Of a stretch of 64,000 bases of DNA, positions 61,376 through 64,000 are shown in pieces. Position 1 is the first letter of the stretch; each line of letters opens with the position of its first letter. The notes below the pieces were generated by a model that saw only the letters and a list, made by a program, of their open reading frames with translations, was not told where the DNA came from and ran no database searches. Made by a program: the position numbers and the translations under genes. The DNA lies in NCBI GenBank assembly GCA_036274635.1, contig DASUFI010000217.1, forward strand, positions 1-64,000. The letters are read 5' to 3'. The stretch comes from DASUFI01 sp036274635. Lineage in GTDB: Bacteria > Planctomycetota > B15-G4.

Positions 61376-62344
61376 ATGCACCTCGCGCGCCGGCCGCTCT
61401 CCACCGCCGCGCTGCTGCTGGCGATCCTCGCCGGCTGCGGCGAGGAGCACCACTACGCCGTGGACCTGCAGGGCAACGCGCGGCGCGTGGACGAGAACGG
61501 CCAGCCGTTGCCGGGCCAGCCGGAGGTCATGGCCAAGGCCGACGCCGCAAGCAGCGGCCCGCTGCAGGTCGTCGTGCAGCTCGACCCGTCGCTGGGCGTC
61601 GATCCCTCCACCTTCAAGTGCCTCTTCCTGTGGGCCTCGAACGACCCGCGCGGCATGCCCGCGGTCGTCGACAAGGTGGAGCACCCGCAGCTGCCGTTGT
61701 CGCGCACGCTCGCGCCCGGCGGCGCGCACGGCACGACGCTGTCCGGCAACTACCAGATCTTCGCGCGCCTCGACGCGGATGGCGACGCGAGCGTGCAGAT
61801 GGGCGACGTCGAGGGCCTCTCGTCGAGACCGTCCGCCGCGGGCGGCCCGCCGGTGACGGTGGTGCTCACGCGCCGCGTCACGACCGAGGACCTCGCGCCG
61901 GCGCCGCAGGCCCCGGCGGCGGCCGCCGCACCCTTGGCGCCCTTCGCGGGCGGCGGCATGGCCGACCACGCGCCGTCGCCCGAGGACCTCGCCGGCCCGC
62001 GCTTCAAGGGCCGCGTCGAGCTGGCGCCGGAGTTCGCGGCGCTGGACGGCAAGTACAGCCTGTTCATCATCCTGCGCAGCGCGACCTCGGGCGGCATGCC
62101 GCTGGCGCCGAAGAAGGTGGAGCGCGCGCAGTTCCCGGTGGCCTTCGACATCGGCACCGAGGCCGTGGCGCTCGACGTGGACAACAAGACCGAGCTGCTC
62201 TCGGGCGAGCTCAAGGTCTACGCGCGCCTCTCGCTCTCGGGCAACCCCATCGGCCAGCCCGGCGACATCGAGAGCGAGCCCGTGATCACGCGCGCCGGAC
62301 CGGACCCCATCGTGCTGACCCTGAACAAGAAGAAGGTTCCGTGA
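61376..62344 (+). CDS. lipoprotein with two CcmI/CycH C-terminal-type Ig-like domains
   Basis: 322 residues with a lipoprotein signal (ALLLAILAGC). Two homologous units are separated by a Pro/Ala-rich linker of about 60 residues. Each unit has the sequence landmarks of the beta-sandwich that ends cytochrome c maturation protein CcmI: VQLDPSLG...PSTFKCLFLWA...GMPAVV...LPLSRTL...YQIFARLDADGDASVQMGDVEG, and RVELAPEFA...YSLFIILRS...GMPLAPKK...FPVAFDI...VYARLSLSG...QPGDIES. No TPR part is present. Its stop overlaps the pepP start as GTGA. Confidence 0.72.
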   Translation: MHLARRPLSTAALLLAILAGCGEEHHYAVDLQGNARRVDENGQPLPGQPEVMAKADAASSGPLQVVVQLDPSLGVDPSTFKCLFLWASNDPRGMPAVVDKVEHPQLPLSRTLAPGGAHGTTLSGNYQIFARLDADGDASVQMGDVEGLSSRPSAAGGPPVTVVLTRRVTTEDLAPAPQAPAAAAAPLAPFAGGGMADHAPSPEDLAGPRFKGRVELAPEFAALDGKYSLFIILRSATSGGMPLAPKKVERAQFPVAFDIGTEAVALDVDNKTELLSGELKVYARLSLSGNPIGQPGDIESEPVITRAGPDPIVLTLNKKKVP

Positions 62345-63642
62345 ATCCCGCCCTGGCCGCCGCGCACCGCGCGGCCCTCATGGCTGCGATGCAGGGCGGC
62401 GTGGCCGTCGTCTGCACGGGTCCCGAGCTGATCCGCAACCGCGACACGCACTTCCGCTTCCGGCCCGACTCCGACTTCTGGTACCTGACCGCCTTCCGCG
62501 AGCCCGACGCGGTGGCCGTGCTGCGCCCCGAGGCGACGAGCGAGCGCTTCGTGCTCTTCGTGCGGCCGCGCGACCCGGAGATGGAGACCTGGAACGGCCG
62601 CCGCGCCGGCGTCGAGGGCGCCGTCGCGCACTACGGCGCGGACGCGGCCTTCCCCATCGCCGCGCTGGACAAGGAGCTGCCGCGCCTGCTCAAGGGGCAC
62701 GAGCGCCTGTACACCAGCGGCGGCCGCGACCCGGCCTTCGACGCCAAGCTGCTGGGCTGGATGCGCGACAGCCATCAGCGCAGCCGCGACGGCGTGCGCT
62801 TCCCCACGCAATTCGTGGAGCTGGGCGCCGTGCTGCACGAGCTGCGGCTGATCAAGTCGGCCGAGGAGCTCGAGGTCCTGCGCCGCGCGGCCGCGCTCAC
62901 CAACGACGGCCACCGCGCCGCCGGGCGCGCCGTGAAGCCGGGCGTCGGCGAGTGGGAGCTCGAGGCCGCCATCGACGGCGCCTTCCGCCGCGGCGGGGGC
63001 TGGGGCCCGGGCTACCCCTCCATCGTCGCGTCCGGCGCCAACGCCACGATCCTGCACTACAACACCAACGAGATGCGCGTGCCCGAGGGCGCGCTGCTGC
63101 TGGTGGACGCCGGCGCCGAGACCGACGGCTACACCGCCGACGTCACGCGCTGCTACCCCTCGGGTCGCAGCTTCACGCCCGAGCAGCGCGCGCTCTACGA
63201 CGTCGTGCTGCGCGCGCAGCTGGCCGCCATCGCGCAGGTGCGGCCCGGCGTGCCCTTCCATTCCGTGCACGACGTGGCGCTGCGCGCGCTGGTCGAGGGC
63301 ATGATCGAGCTGGAGCTGCTGCCGCGCGGCGTGGACGCGGCCATCGAGAGCGGCGCCTACAGGCGCGTGTACATGCACCGCACCAGCCACTGGCTGGGCA
63401 TCGATGTGCACGACGTCGGCGCCTACTACCAGGCCGACGGCAGCAGCCGGCCGCTGCAGCCGGGCATGGTGCTGACGGTCGAGCCGGGCCTCTACGTCGC
63501 CGCCGACGACGAGCGCTCGCCCGAGGCCCTGCGCGGCCTCGGCGTGCGCATCGAGGACGACGTGCTCGTCACGCCCGGCGGCCACGAGGTGCTCACCGCC
63601 GCCATCCCCAAGCTGCCCGCCGAGCTGGAGGCGCTGCGGTGA
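62341..63642 (+). CDS. pepP: Xaa-Pro aminopeptidase (M24B)
   Basis: 433 residues from GTG at 62341. The N-terminal creatinase-like domain includes HFRFRPDSDFWYLTAFREP, typical of aminopeptidase P. The pita-bread domain carries the di-metal ligands: Asp in LLLVDAGAETDGY, Asp in TADVTRCYP, His in HRTSHWLGIDVHDVG, Glu in VLTVEPGLYV and Glu in VRIEDDVLV. It removes an N-terminal residue preceding proline, using two Mn ions. It overlaps the upstream lipoprotein gene and the downstream kynureninase-like gene by four bases each. Confidence 0.92.
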   Translation: MNPALAAAHRAALMAAMQGGVAVVCTGPELIRNRDTHFRFRPDSDFWYLTAFREPDAVAVLRPEATSERFVLFVRPRDPEMETWNGRRAGVEGAVAHYGADAAFPIAALDKELPRLLKGHERLYTSGGRDPAFDAKLLGWMRDSHQRSRDGVRFPTQFVELGAVLHELRLIKSAEELEVLRRAAALTNDGHRAAGRAVKPGVGEWELEAAIDGAFRRGGGWGPGYPSIVASGANATILHYNTNEMRVPEGALLLVDAGAETDGYTADVTRCYPSGRSFTPEQRALYDVVLRAQLAAIAQVRPGVPFHSVHDVALRALVEGMIELELLPRGVDAAIESGAYRRVYMHRTSHWLGIDVHDVGAYYQADGSSRPLQPGMVLTVEPGLYVAADDERSPEALRGLGVRIEDDVLVTPGGHEVLTAAIPKLPAELEALR

Positions 63643-64000
63643 GCGGCGCGCCCGCACGGCCGCCGACGCCCGGCGCCGCCGACACGAGCGGCGACTGGTC
63701 GACGCTGCTCGCGCTGCGGTCGGAGTTCCCGATCCTGCAGCACACGACCTACCTCGTGAACCACTCGCTCGGCGCCATGCCGCGCAAGGTGCACGACCGG
63801 CTGCGCGAGTATGCCACGCTGTGGGAGACGCGCGGCATCCGCGCCTGGGCCGAGGGCTGGTGGACGTCGCCGCTGGAGACCGGCAACCTCGTCGGCCGGA
63901 TCCTCGACGCGCCCCCCGGCACGGTGGTCATGCACCAGAACGTGTCGGTCATCATGGGCCTCGTGGCCAGCGCGCTGGAGTTCGAGGCGCCGCGCAACCG
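63639..64000 (+). CDS. kynureninase-like PLP enzyme (aminotransferase class V), 3'-truncated by the window edge
   Basis: From GTG at 63639, overlapping the pepP stop, the frame stays open to the edge (about 120 residues). After a Pro-rich tail it reads SEFPILQHTTYLVNHSLGAMP, WETRGIRAWAEGWWTSPLE and GTVVMHQNVSVIMGLVAS. This matches the N-terminal part of kynureninase-type class V enzymes, including the loop that binds PLP phosphate. The catalytic Lys lies beyond the window. Kynureninase cleaves kynurenine in tryptophan breakdown; other class V members are possible until the rest is seen. Confidence 0.75.
   Translation, partial: MSGAPARPPTPGAADTSGDWSTLLALRSEFPILQHTTYLVNHSLGAMPRKVHDRLREYATLWETRGIRAWAEGWWTSPLETGNLVGRILDAPPGTVVMHQNVSVIMGLVASALEFEAPRN

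Overview
The window is uniformly very GC-rich (coding regions roughly 70% or more). It encodes a Gram-negative-type cell: many lipoprotein signal peptides, LpoB/COG3014-type envelope lipoproteins, a periplasmic-type di-haem peroxidase and a SLC13 carrier. Several secreted proteins (7316-8278, 18206-19822, 23798-25069, 35518-37008) have the style of the large paralogous secretomes I associate with deep-branching Planctomycetota. That assignment is an inference from family resemblance, not a measurement. I see no rRNA, no insertion sequence, no CRISPR array and no phage genes. The only RNA gene found is a tRNA-Asp(GTC).

Layout. 1-6128: the 3' part of a DUF885 metallopeptidase gene, then a four-gene BlaI/BlaR1-like operon read leftwards from a promoter carrying two operator-like repeats. 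Its M56 sensor protein carries a duplicated C-terminal domain that recurs as a free-standing secreted protein. 6215-9286: an O-methyltransferase, a secreted protein and two small membrane proteins. 9336-12390: molybdate uptake (regulator, modA, modB, modC) with a perfect 20-bp palindrome in front of modA. 12456-16910: an HtrA-like protease, a secreted repeat protein, a chromate transporter gene with an internal deletion, and a hydrolase. 16933-25069: a di-haem peroxidase lipoprotein, a ferritin-like/HugZ iron-haem pair, a PRC-barrel protein, a PAC2 protein, the tRNA and two secreted proteins. 25169-33854: two cobalamin-type radical SAM enzymes flanking a toxin-antitoxin-like pair, then a histidine kinase/response regulator pair closed by a strong terminator hairpin. 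33987-38518: an aminotransferase, a 56-residue ORF, a vWA protein and a two-gene membrane operon. 38844-43414: glycogen debranching and branching enzymes. 43425-48691: membrane proteins, a SLC13 carrier, a DCC-lipase maturation factor fusion and a CarH-like regulator. 

48761-58649 looks like one envelope-associated locus. A BY-kinase-like ATPase gene diverges, across a palindrome, from a coiled-coil gene, a MamK-type actin gene, a lipoprotein gene, a 46-residue DUF5989 membrane protein gene, three tandem SGNH-hydrolase paralogues and a membrane glycosyltransferase gene. 58675-61265 is a second unusual operon: a double-domain microcompartment shell protein (BMC-T type) translationally coupled to LpoB and COG3014-type lipoproteins, with no other shell or core genes in view. 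61376-64000 holds a lipoprotein, an Xaa-Pro aminopeptidase and the start of a kynureninase-like gene, joined by GTGA overlaps.

The best candidates for something undescribed are the MamK-like/SGNH/DUF5989 locus, the BMC-T/LpoB operon, and the BlaI-controlled operon with its free-standing copy of the sensor domain.
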